Shown: piece after piece, positions 1 through 5,354 of the stretch | Layout: the number at the start of each line of letters is the position of its first letter | Position numbering within the stretch: position 1 is the first letter of the stretch | Assembly: GCA_002687255.1 (NCBI GenBank) | Contig: NYZR01000002.1 | Coordinates: 17,609-23,451, forward strand | Direction: 5' to 3' | Source: Candidatus Pacearchaeota archaeon | GTDB lineage: Archaea > Nanobdellota > Nanobdellia > Pacearchaeales > GW2011-AR1 | DNA length: 5,843 bases | Program-made: the position numbers and the translations under genes | The notes under the pieces: generated by a model | The model's input: only the letters and a program-made list of their open reading frames with translations | Database searches by the model: none | What the model was told of the DNA's origin: nothing

Positions 1-516
1 TGGAGTTGGGTGGCGTTTGCTGGAGTGCATAAAGCGAGGTTGCGGTTGTCGAAGCAGAAGAAGTTCCTTGAGTGTTCGGGGTATTTGTTTGCCTTGCGGC
101 AGGGCGTGGTGCATGAGTTTCCCACTGGGACGAGCGAAGATAGTATTTTGCCGTGGTTGTTCTGGAAGGAAGGGTATAAAGTGAAGTATGTTCCTGAGGC
201 AGAGGTCTTTGTTACTAATCCGAGGAATTGGAAGGATTATGCTGAGCAGAAGGTGAGGAATATTAAATCTCATGAGCAGTTGAACAAGATTGCGCCGGAC
301 ATGGTTCGGACGAAGAGTTTTTCTACGGAGGTGCGTGAAGGGGCGTTGTTTGCTATCAGGCAGGCTGAGAGTGTGAAAGAGTTTGGTTGGGTGGTGTTGT
401 TTTATGGGGCGAGGTTGTGGATCTATCTTCAGGCATTTTGGGAGTTGCGTTCTGGGAGGAAGTATAGTGATGGGTGGCGGGAGACGGAGATTGAGAGCAC
501 GAAGCCTCTTGATTAG
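1..516 (+). CDS. Family 2 glycosyltransferase, membrane synthase type, C-terminal part (5' end outside window)
   Basis: The frame is open from base 1 to the TAG at 514-516 (171 residues), so the gene begins upstream; the GTG at 10 is only an internal codon. The protein matches the second half of a GT2 glycosyltransferase of the cellulose/hyaluronan-synthase-like kind. Visible are an acceptor-side SGYLFALR segment (about residues 26-33), the likely catalytic acidic pair in TSEDSILP (E46-D47), the G-Y-K-V-x-Y-V-P-E strand (58-66), and a Q83-K-V-R86 motif that resembles a weak form of the QxxRW processivity signature. A hydrophobic stretch near 125-143 probably is a membrane segment, followed by a short polar tail. 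Such enzymes transfer sugars from nucleotide-sugar donors at the cytoplasmic face of the membrane. The N-terminal GT-A nucleotide-binding half is not present, so donor and product cannot be named. It belongs with the other glycan genes here. Confidence 0.8.
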   Translation, partial: WSWVAFAGVHKARLRLSKQKKFLECSGYLFALRQGVVHEFPTGTSEDSILPWLFWKEGYKVKYVPEAEVFVTNPRNWKDYAEQKVRNIKSHEQLNKIAPDMVRTKSFSTEVREGALFAIRQAESVKEFGWVVLFYGARLWIYLQAFWELRSGRKYSDGWRETEIESTKPLD

Positions 517-531
517 GAAGAAATACTGAGG

Positions 532-561
532 TCTGAATTTAATAATGGCAAACGACCAGGT
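532..561 (+). repeat. Intergenic element, copy 1 (TCTGA ... AAACGACCAGGT)
   Basis: This stretch resembles 2241-2275. Both begin with TCTGA, continue through an AT-rich block (TTTAATAA here) and end in an identical 12-mer, AAACGACCAGGT (550-561). The copy starts 16 bases after the stop of the upstream gene. The AT block could itself be a TATA box, or the whole could be a 3'-end or dispersed element; function is unknown. The orientation is given as + because both copies follow + strand genes. Confidence 0.55.
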
Positions 562-580
562 TGTTTGTGCATGTCTTTGC

Positions 581-614
581 TTGGTTGGTGTTTTTCGTTA
601 TCACCCTTAACCAA
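581..614 (+). terminator. Hairpin with T-run in loop, possible transcript end of the upstream gene
   Basis: TTGGTT (581-586) pairs with AACCAA (609-614), and the adjoining GGTG (587-590) pairs with CACC (602-605) with CTT (606-608) bulged. The loop (591-601) starts with five Ts. It lies 64 bases after the stop of the GT2 gene and before the promoter of the next gene, a natural place for transcription to end. Archaeal termination relies mainly on T-rich tracts, so the stem may instead be an RNA 3'-end structure or part of a small RNA. The fold was paired by eye only. Confidence 0.4.
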
Positions 615-617
615 ACC

Positions 618-625
618 TCTAAAAA
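618..625 (+). promoter_or_regulatory. TATA-like box for the PMT_2 glycosyltransferase gene
   Basis: TCTAAAAA is centred about 25-26 bases before the ATG at 647, which is where an archaeal TATA box sits relative to a leaderless transcript start. The bases between (CTCTTCTTTCTTCGTG) contain no Shine-Dalgarno-like G-rich stretch, consistent with leaderless translation. The upstream AACC could act as a weak BRE. The box is not a strong match to the archaeal consensus, so this is a moderate-to-low call. Confidence 0.4.
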
Positions 626-646
626 CTCTTCTTTCTTCGTGTGAAT

Positions 647-2197
647 ATGGATCTTGGTGAGAAATTTCGTCGGGCGAAAGCGTGGTTCTTAGAGAATCGG
701 ACGAGGCAGGTGTTGTTGGCGGTGTTGGTCGTGACGCTGCTTGTTCGGCTGTATTATTTCTGGATGACGAAGGGACAGGCGTTGTGGTATGACGAGGGAG
801 AGTATTTGATTCGGGCTCGGCATCTTGTTACTGGTTTGCCGGAGACTGGGTATTGGTGGGGTCGGCCGCCGTTGTTCACGTGGCTGACGTCGGTGTTCTT
901 TTTGTTCGGGACTGTTGGTGGAGAGTTGTTGACTCGAGTGTTTTTGGCTGCTGCTTCTGTTGGAAGTGTGTGGATGATGTTTTTGTTAGGGAAAGAATTA
1001 TTTGATTCGGAAGAGGTGGGCCTGCTGAGTGCGGTGTTTGTTTCTGCGTCGTGGATTCTGTTGTTCTTGTCGTTTAGGATCTTGGTCGAGGTGCCGTTGT
1101 TCTTCTTGCTGTTGCTGTCGGCGTGGTTCTTTGTGAAGTATGACAAGACTGGACGGGCGAAGTGGTTCTGGCTGGCGTTTGCTGGGGCTGGACTGAGTTT
1201 CCTGATGAAGTGGACGGCGGGGATGTTGTTGGTGATTTTCCCCGTGTATTTGTTGTTGAAACATCGGATGCGGCTGGCGAGGATGAGGCATGAGCGGTGG
1301 CTGTTCGTGGCTGTTCTGTTGGCTGCGGTAGGCTATGTGTGGTATTCACTGAAGAAGACAGGCGGGGTGTTGTATGCGTTTGAGAGGATTGGATTGTTTA
1401 CGTTGACAGGGGGAGAATTGTCTGGTGTGATCTGGCAGCAGATCGGATTTGTGCAAGGGTTTGTGGGAACTTGGTGGCTGTGGGTTATCGCTGCTTCGTT
1501 AGTGTGGGCAGCGTTGCAAGTGGCGCTGCATTATGGATTTATCTTTAGGGAGAAAAGGACGAGGGCGTTTGCTATTCTGTTGTTGTGGAGTCTTCTTTTC
1601 TTTGCGGCGTTTGTGTTCATTAAGGCGTGGGAGAATCGGTATGTGATTCCGTTGCTGATTCCGTTCTATCTGTTGACGGCTGTCCTTGTTGTTGATATTG
1701 CTCGGAAGCTTCCGGAGTATCGGCAGATGATTCTTGCGGTGATTGTGGTGTTGGTGTTGATAGGGAGTTATGGGCAGTGGCAGCAGGGAAGTGCTTTGAT
1801 TGAGGATAAGTTTACGGGATACCGAGAGTTGCAGGAAGCGGGGCAGTGGATTCAAGAGCATTCGGAACGAGGGGACATTATTATGTCTGCGGGGCGGCCT
1901 CAGTTGACACATTATACGGAGTTGGAGAATTTGCAGCATACGTATAATTTGACATCGGAGTTGGCGTTGATACGGGAGCATCAGGTGAAGTATAGTGTGA
2001 TTAGTAATTGGGAGAAGTCGCCGGAGTGGTTGTATGGGTATTTGTTGGATGGCCAGGGCGGAGATTATTTTGTTCCGGTGTTCCAGTCGGTGAGGGATTA
2101 TGGAGGTGGGAGGCGGATGTTTGCTGTTGTTTTTGAGACTACGGAGCTTGCACGGCAAGCCCCGAGCAGCAGTAGCCAGGAAGGAATTGCGAGTTGA
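647..2197 (+). CDS. ArnT/PMT-type membrane glycosyltransferase (GT39-like, PMT_2 domain)
   Basis: This 516-residue integral membrane protein probably transfers a sugar from a polyprenyl-phosphate-sugar donor to a glycan, lipid or protein on the outer face of the membrane. After a first membrane segment (about 20-39) comes the first outer loop with the family's acidic pair D49-E50 (WYDEGEYL) and the RPPLFTWL segment (73-80). R144/E148/P150 in RILVEVP and the WENRYVIPLLIP motif (328-339) also fit the family. About ten or more hydrophobic segments run to residue 376, followed by a soluble C-terminal part of roughly 140 residues and a Ser-rich tail. I prefer the ATG at 647 because a TATA-like box is about 26 bases upstream; an in-frame GTG at 641 would add two residues. 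The protein is rich in W, G, V and R, in keeping with the G-rich strand. Donor sugar and acceptor are unknown; a tethered role in N- or surface-glycan extension is inferred from the neighbours. Confidence 0.88.
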   Translation: MDLGEKFRRAKAWFLENRTRQVLLAVLVVTLLVRLYYFWMTKGQALWYDEGEYLIRARHLVTGLPETGYWWGRPPLFTWLTSVFFLFGTVGGELLTRVFLAAASVGSVWMMFLLGKELFDSEEVGLLSAVFVSASWILLFLSFRILVEVPLFFLLLLSAWFFVKYDKTGRAKWFWLAFAGAGLSFLMKWTAGMLLVIFPVYLLLKHRMRLARMRHERWLFVAVLLAAVGYVWYSLKKTGGVLYAFERIGLFTLTGGELSGVIWQQIGFVQGFVGTWWLWVIAASLVWAALQVALHYGFIFREKRTRAFAILLLWSLLFFAAFVFIKAWENRYVIPLLIPFYLLTAVLVVDIARKLPEYRQMILAVIVVLVLIGSYGQWQQGSALIEDKFTGYRELQEAGQWIQEHSERGDIIMSAGRPQLTHYTELENLQHTYNLTSELALIREHQVKYSVISNWEKSPEWLYGYLLDGQGGDYFVPVFQSVRDYGGGRRMFAVVFETTELARQAPSSSSQEGIAS

Positions 2198-2240
2198 TGG
2201 CTGGTGCTGTAACTGATAAAGCGAGGGGTTTGGTTTAGCA

Positions 2241-2275
2241 TCTGACGGAATTAATTAATATCAAAACGACCAGGT
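2241..2275 (+). repeat. Intergenic element, copy 2 (TCTGA ... AAACGACCAGGT)
   Basis: This is the second copy of the 532-561 element: TCTGA (2241-2245), an AT-rich block (TTAATTAATA, 2251-2260) and the identical 12-mer AAACGACCAGGT (2264-2275). It is about five bases longer than copy 1, with the difference inside the AT block and its flanks. It starts 43 bases after the stop of the PMT_2 gene, between two convergent genes, so it cannot be the promoter of a neighbouring protein gene in either direction. That favours a 3'-end element, a small-RNA promoter or a dispersed repeat. Confidence 0.55.
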
Positions 2276-2277
2276 GG

Positions 2278-2309
2278 AGGGTTATGTTGAGAGTTTTTTA
2301 TGCAACCCT
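2278..2309 (+). terminator. Hairpin with T6 run after the PMT_2 gene
   Basis: AGGGTT (2278-2283) pairs with AACCCT (2304-2309), and six Ts (2294-2299) lie in the long loop. As after the first + strand gene, the stem encloses the T-run and follows the shared AAACGACCAGGT motif by a short distance. The long loop makes the stem weak; the T-run alone would be an acceptable archaeal terminator for transcripts arriving from the left. Confidence 0.4.
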
Positions 2310-2314
2310 GAAGG

Positions 2315-2320
2315 AAAAAA
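2315..2320 (-). terminator. T-tract ending the minus-strand operon
   Basis: Read on the minus strand, a run of six Ts follows two bases after the TAA of the GT9 gene. T-rich tracts just after a stop are typical archaeal termination signals, and this is the end of the four-gene operon facing a convergent gene. No separate stem is needed or clearly visible. Confidence 0.4.
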
Positions 2321-2322
2321 TG

Positions 2323-3369
2323 TTAATTAAGAATCTTCTTCGCTTCATCTAAGACGTCTTGGACGGAAATGAGTTTCATCGTCTGCGCCTGTGCGTGCGT
2401 GATGCGTTTGGCGCCGTGTTGGTAGGGTTTGATTGCTGAGGGGCGTTTGCTGAGGAGAGTTGCTTTTTCGGTGAAGGGGCCTGTGTGTGTTGCTTCGGTG
2501 GGGCCGAAGAGAGCGATGACGTGAGTTCCCACTGCTGCGGCAAGATGGGCGATGACGGTGTCGTTGGAAATGACGAGTTTGGATTTCTTCATGATGGCTG
2601 CGGTATTGTTGATGTTGGTGTCTAGATCGAAGATTTGTTTTCCCGGAATGAGTCCTGATTGATGGATGAGGGTTTGTTTGAGGAGGGCTTCATCCGGGCC
2701 GCCGGCGAGGATGACCTGGGCTTTTTGTTTGAAGACGAGTTTCTTGGCTAGTTCGGCAAAGCGGGAGAGAGGCCAGCGTTTGCTGGTGAAGTTTTTCATC
2801 GTTCCGGATCCGGCGTGGATGACTACTGGCTTCTTTATCTTGTTCTTTTTGAGGAATTTGGTGGCAAAGTTTTCATTGATCTTTTTGAGATGAAGATGAA
2901 GTTTTGGTTTCCTTTTTTGGAGGATGTTGAGGGCTTCGAGGATTTTGAGATTGTTTTCTACGACGTGTTTGTTTAGATCTTCGTAGAGCACATTGTGGTA
3001 GAAGAGGCTGTTGAGATTGAGTGGTTGTGATTGGTAGTGGAAGCCTATCCGTTTTTTGGCGCCGATGAGGAAGGAGATGCCTGTGTAATGGTAACGTGCT
3101 TGAGGATAGAGCGTGATAGAGAGATCGTATTTTTCTTTTCTGAGATTGTAGCAGAAGAGAAGAGAGCGAGGAGTTCCTTGTTTTAGGAAGTTGAAGAGGA
3201 TGACTTTGTTGGTGTCAGGGTTGTGTTTGAGGATGTCCTCAGTGATCTGGCCTTGTTGGACGAGGACGTCTATTTTTGCCTTGGGATAGTTCCTTCGGAG
3301 TTCGTGTAAAAGAGGGGTTGCCATGAGGACGTCGCCTGCGCCGGAGAGCGCTATGAGAAGGATTTTCAT
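2323..3369 (-). CDS. GT9 glycosyltransferase, ADP-heptose:LPS heptosyltransferase (WaaF/WaaC)-like
   Basis: This 348-residue protein, of normal family length, has the GT-B fold signatures of family 9. Near the N-terminus is ALSGAGDVLMATPLL (7-21); its D13 aligns with the catalytic Asp of bacterial WaaC. The second domain begins at PVVIHAGSG (181-189), then SKRWP (196-200), VILAGGPDE (219-227), the donor-binding SNDTVIAHLAAAVGT (268-282) and ALFGPTE (286-292). It ends with the usual SVQDVLDEAKKIL helix (335-347). No signal peptide or membrane segment is evident; it should act at the cytoplasmic membrane face. It is the last gene of the operon; its ATG overlaps the stop of the GT2 gene by 4 bases. 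A GGAGG lies 11 bases before the ATG, slightly far for a Shine-Dalgarno site. Family GT9 is clear, but in an archaeon without LPS the donor need not be ADP-heptose. Confidence 0.9.
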   Translation of the reverse strand: MKILLIALSGAGDVLMATPLLHELRRNYPKAKIDVLVQQGQITEDILKHNPDTNKVILFNFLKQGTPRSLLFCYNLRKEKYDLSITLYPQARYHYTGISFLIGAKKRIGFHYQSQPLNLNSLFYHNVLYEDLNKHVVENNLKILEALNILQKRKPKLHLHLKKINENFATKFLKKNKIKKPVVIHAGSGTMKNFTSKRWPLSRFAELAKKLVFKQKAQVILAGGPDEALLKQTLIHQSGLIPGKQIFDLDTNINNTAAIMKKSKLVISNDTVIAHLAAAVGTHVIALFGPTEATHTGPFTEKATLLSKRPSAIKPYQHGAKRITHAQAQTMKLISVQDVLDEAKKILN

Positions 3370-4148
3370 CGGTTGAGCATCCTCCAGAGCGGCCTGATAA
3401 GTGGTTTCAGAGGGATTAAGAGACGGCGGAAAGGAGACTCGAGGAGACGGAGTTGGATGATAGCAAAGAGCATTTGTGGGGCAGCCTTGGTTACTTTCAG
3501 ACGGCCTTGGCCTTCGATGTCATACCAGGTGTTCGGGACTTCCCTGATCTTATAGCCGTGCTTGTTTAGTTTGTAGAGGATGTCGACGTCCATGGCCCAG
3601 TTGGTGATAGAAAGTTTGGAGATGAAGTCCTTGACGGCTGCACGAGTGAAGAGCTTGGCACCGCACTGGGTGTCTCGGTAAGGGAGGAGGAAAAAGGAAC
3701 GGACGAGGAGATTGAAGACCTTGCTTGTTAACGTTCTCCGGAGTGTGAACGCTGGAACGATTTTTGCCCCTTTTATGTATCTGCTGGCGATTGCTGCTTG
3801 GGCTTCTTCTTTTTCTAATGGGGGGATGAGCTTTGCGAATTCTTCTGGTCGTGTGGCGAGATCGGCGTCGACGAAGCCAATAAAATCATTGTTGCGTTTG
3901 AGAGCATCGTTGAATCCTTGGATGAGGGCGAATCCTTTCCCTCCTGGTTTGAGATTGAGGTAGCGGATGCGCTTGTTTTTCCTCTGATGTTGTTTGACTA
4001 TCTTTTCTGTGTTGTCGGTCGTGTTGTTGATGACAATAAGGAGTTCATAGTTGAGTTTGAGTTTGTTGAAATGGTTCATGAACTCGTCGAGAGTTTTACC
4101 TATGAGTTTTTCTTCGTTGTATGCGGGGATGATAATGGAGGTCTTCAT
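3366..4148 (-). CDS. GT2 glycosyltransferase, dolichyl-phosphate sugar synthase-like (ALG5/DPM1 type)
   Basis: This 260-residue GT-A enzyme probably transfers a hexose from UDP- or GDP-sugar to dolichyl phosphate, or to a lipid-linked glycan, on the cytoplasmic side. The N-terminal TSIIIPAYNEE (3-13) is the GT2 nucleotide-binding start. GGKGFALIQGF (69-79) and the metal-binding DAD (94-96) in GFVDADLA follow. RDTQCGAKLFTRA (158-170) is the hallmark of the ALG5/dolichyl-P-glucose synthase group, and W184-A-M-D-V-D189 with the V204-P-N-T-W208 strand completes the domain. No separate transmembrane anchor is present; a basic, amphipathic tail (about 225-260, with many R, L and P) may bind the membrane. 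It overlaps the flippase stop and the GT9 start by 4 bases each (ATGA), implying coupled translation. The product could supply the Dol-P-sugar donor used by the PMT_2 protein; glucose versus mannose cannot be decided here. Confidence 0.88.
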   Translation of the reverse strand: MKTSIIIPAYNEEKLIGKTLDEFMNHFNKLKLNYELLIVINNTTDNTEKIVKQHQRKNKRIRYLNLKPGGKGFALIQGFNDALKRNNDFIGFVDADLATRPEEFAKLIPPLEKEEAQAAIASRYIKGAKIVPAFTLRRTLTSKVFNLLVRSFFLLPYRDTQCGAKLFTRAAVKDFISKLSITNWAMDVDILYKLNKHGYKIREVPNTWYDIEGQGRLKVTKAAPQMLFAIIQLRLLESPFRRLLIPLKPLIRPLWRMLNR

Positions 4149-5350
4149 CTTCTTAGAAGCATGATACTAGCCCATAAAAAGATTGCGGAAGCTAGGATGA
4201 ATGCCAGGGAGAAGATGAGGAGTGAGCTCGAGAAGTGGATGAGGAGGAAGACCTCTACAATCAATAGGAGAATGAAGTTTTTATAACCACGAGTCTGGCC
4301 CCTGGAGAGTTTGTAGAGGATGACCAAATTTGAGATTGAAATGAGACTTATCGCTATGGCGATGAGGGGAAGGACTGCGGCAGCCTCTGGGAGCACTCTG
4401 CCGGCGAAGATCCGGATGATCCAGTCTGCGAGGAAGTAAAAGAGTGCCAAAGCAATGGCGATGCAGAGCCCGAGGAGGGCTAGGGCGTGTGTGAAGAGTT
4501 TTTGTGGTGATTCGGATCTGGATTTTTTCTTTCCTGCGGTGAGTGGAAACATGGCCTTACTGATTGGAAGTGTGCCGATGAAGATGGTTTTTGCTAGCAA
4601 GGATGCCATGGCATAGGTTCCGGCTAGTTCATCTGGGAAGACTGCTTTTGCTATGAGGACGTCTATACTGTAGAAAGTGAGGACGATGAACGTGATGAGG
4701 AAGACAGGGGTGGTATAGTTTGTCAGGTCTTTAAGCTGCACAGATTTTGTTTTCGTTCGGGTGATGTCTCTGAGGGGGACGAAGGTGAAGAGGAATGCTG
4801 CAGCGAGAGCAGCGACGGTAGCGAGCATGGCTCCATAGACTCGCCAGCCAATCCAGACTAGAGCGATGGCGAGAGCTAGTTTGATCACACCTTCGAAGAT
4901 CATATTCCATCCGAGTGCGGTGAAACGCTTGCGACCTTGCAGGGCACCACGAGTGACTGGGATGACAAAGCTTATGACGATGAAGAGTCCGGTGAGGGCA
5001 AGGAGGAAGTAAGGAATGTTGAGTGTGGTGGATAGAGGGATGGCGATTATCAGGAATATAAGATAGACGAGTATGCCGAGCTGGATTGTTTTTTGTAAGG
5101 CTTTTTTGATGATATCATGGAGCTTGCCTTTGTTTTCTTCTTGTGTGGTGAATTTGGTGAGAATGGTCTGGATGGATTCGGTGAAGCCGACGGAGAGATA
5201 GACTATGGCGAAGAGGGCAGACATGATGCCGTAATCTGCTAAGGAAAGGAGCCGAGCCATGCTGAATTGGAAGATGAAGTTGAGGACGTTGAAGAGATTG
5301 AACATGATAAGGAGGATGAGGGTGCCTTTGAGGAGGTTTTTGGAAGACAT
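4145..5350 (-). CDS. Wzx/RfbX-type polysaccharide (lipid-linked glycan) flippase, MOP superfamily
   Basis: This 401-residue, very hydrophobic protein has about twelve predicted membrane segments (roughly 10-30, 42-62, 88-108, 112-132, 153-170, 174-192, 214-236, 246-266, 287-309, 322-346, 357-373, 376-397). The N-terminal arrangement FQFSMARLLSLADYGIMSAL (28-46 region) and RGALQGRKRFTALGW (134-148) are typical of polysaccharide_synt/Wzx members of the MATE-like superfamily. The expected role is to move the lipid-linked oligosaccharide from the cytoplasmic to the outer face of the membrane. It lies 4 bases after the phosphotransferase stop and overlaps the GT2 start by 4 bases. No Shine-Dalgarno is visible before its ATG. 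It is shorter than many 14-segment Wzx proteins (often about 430-480 residues), consistent with a 12-segment form. Substrate cannot be read from sequence. Confidence 0.88.
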   Translation of the reverse strand: MSSKNLLKGTLILLIMFNLFNVLNFIFQFSMARLLSLADYGIMSALFAIVYLSVGFTESIQTILTKFTTQEENKGKLHDIIKKALQKTIQLGILVYLIFLIIAIPLSTTLNIPYFLLALTGLFIVISFVIPVTRGALQGRKRFTALGWNMIFEGVIKLALAIALVWIGWRVYGAMLATVAALAAAFLFTFVPLRDITRTKTKSVQLKDLTNYTTPVFLITFIVLTFYSIDVLIAKAVFPDELAGTYAMASLLAKTIFIGTLPISKAMFPLTAGKKKSRSESPQKLFTHALALLGLCIAIALALFYFLADWIIRIFAGRVLPEAAAVLPLIAIAISLISISNLVILYKLSRGQTRGYKNFILLLIVEVFLLIHFSSSLLIFSLAFILASAIFLWASIMLLRR

Positions 5351-5354
5351 ATTG

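Noticed and set aside
10..12. GTG as start of the first + strand gene
   Set aside because: The frame is open to base 1, and the sequence here is already in the middle of a GT2 domain whose nucleotide-binding half is missing.
571..660. Small ORF of 29 codons starting at the ATG about 30 bases after the TTTAATAA block
   Set aside because: The peptide has no recognisable feature, overlaps the start of the PMT_2 gene in another frame, and the ORF at the equivalent place after copy 2 (2284-2352) encodes an unrelated peptide.
754..1349. Several overlapping minus-strand open frames of 91-130 codons
   Set aside because: They are shadows of the PMT_2 gene with T/S/P/Q/H-rich, domain-free translations, produced by the same skew.
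1499..2158. A 219-codon open frame on the minus strand opposite the PMT_2 gene
   Set aside because: It is antisense to a clear membrane glycosyltransferase, has low-complexity composition (R, P, Q, H, L, N) and no recognisable motif. The C-rich strand bias removes stops and creates such frames.
2192..2245. Possible C/D box small RNA (TTGATGG near the stop, CTGA boxes at 2212 and 2242)
   Set aside because: The C box is imperfect, spacing does not give a proper C/D-C'/D' layout, and CTGA is expected by chance.
3918..4286. A 122-codon + strand open frame rich in F, E and V
   Set aside because: It spans the antisense of two well-supported minus-strand genes across their overlap and shows no domain; F/E/V richness is expected from the GT-rich strand.
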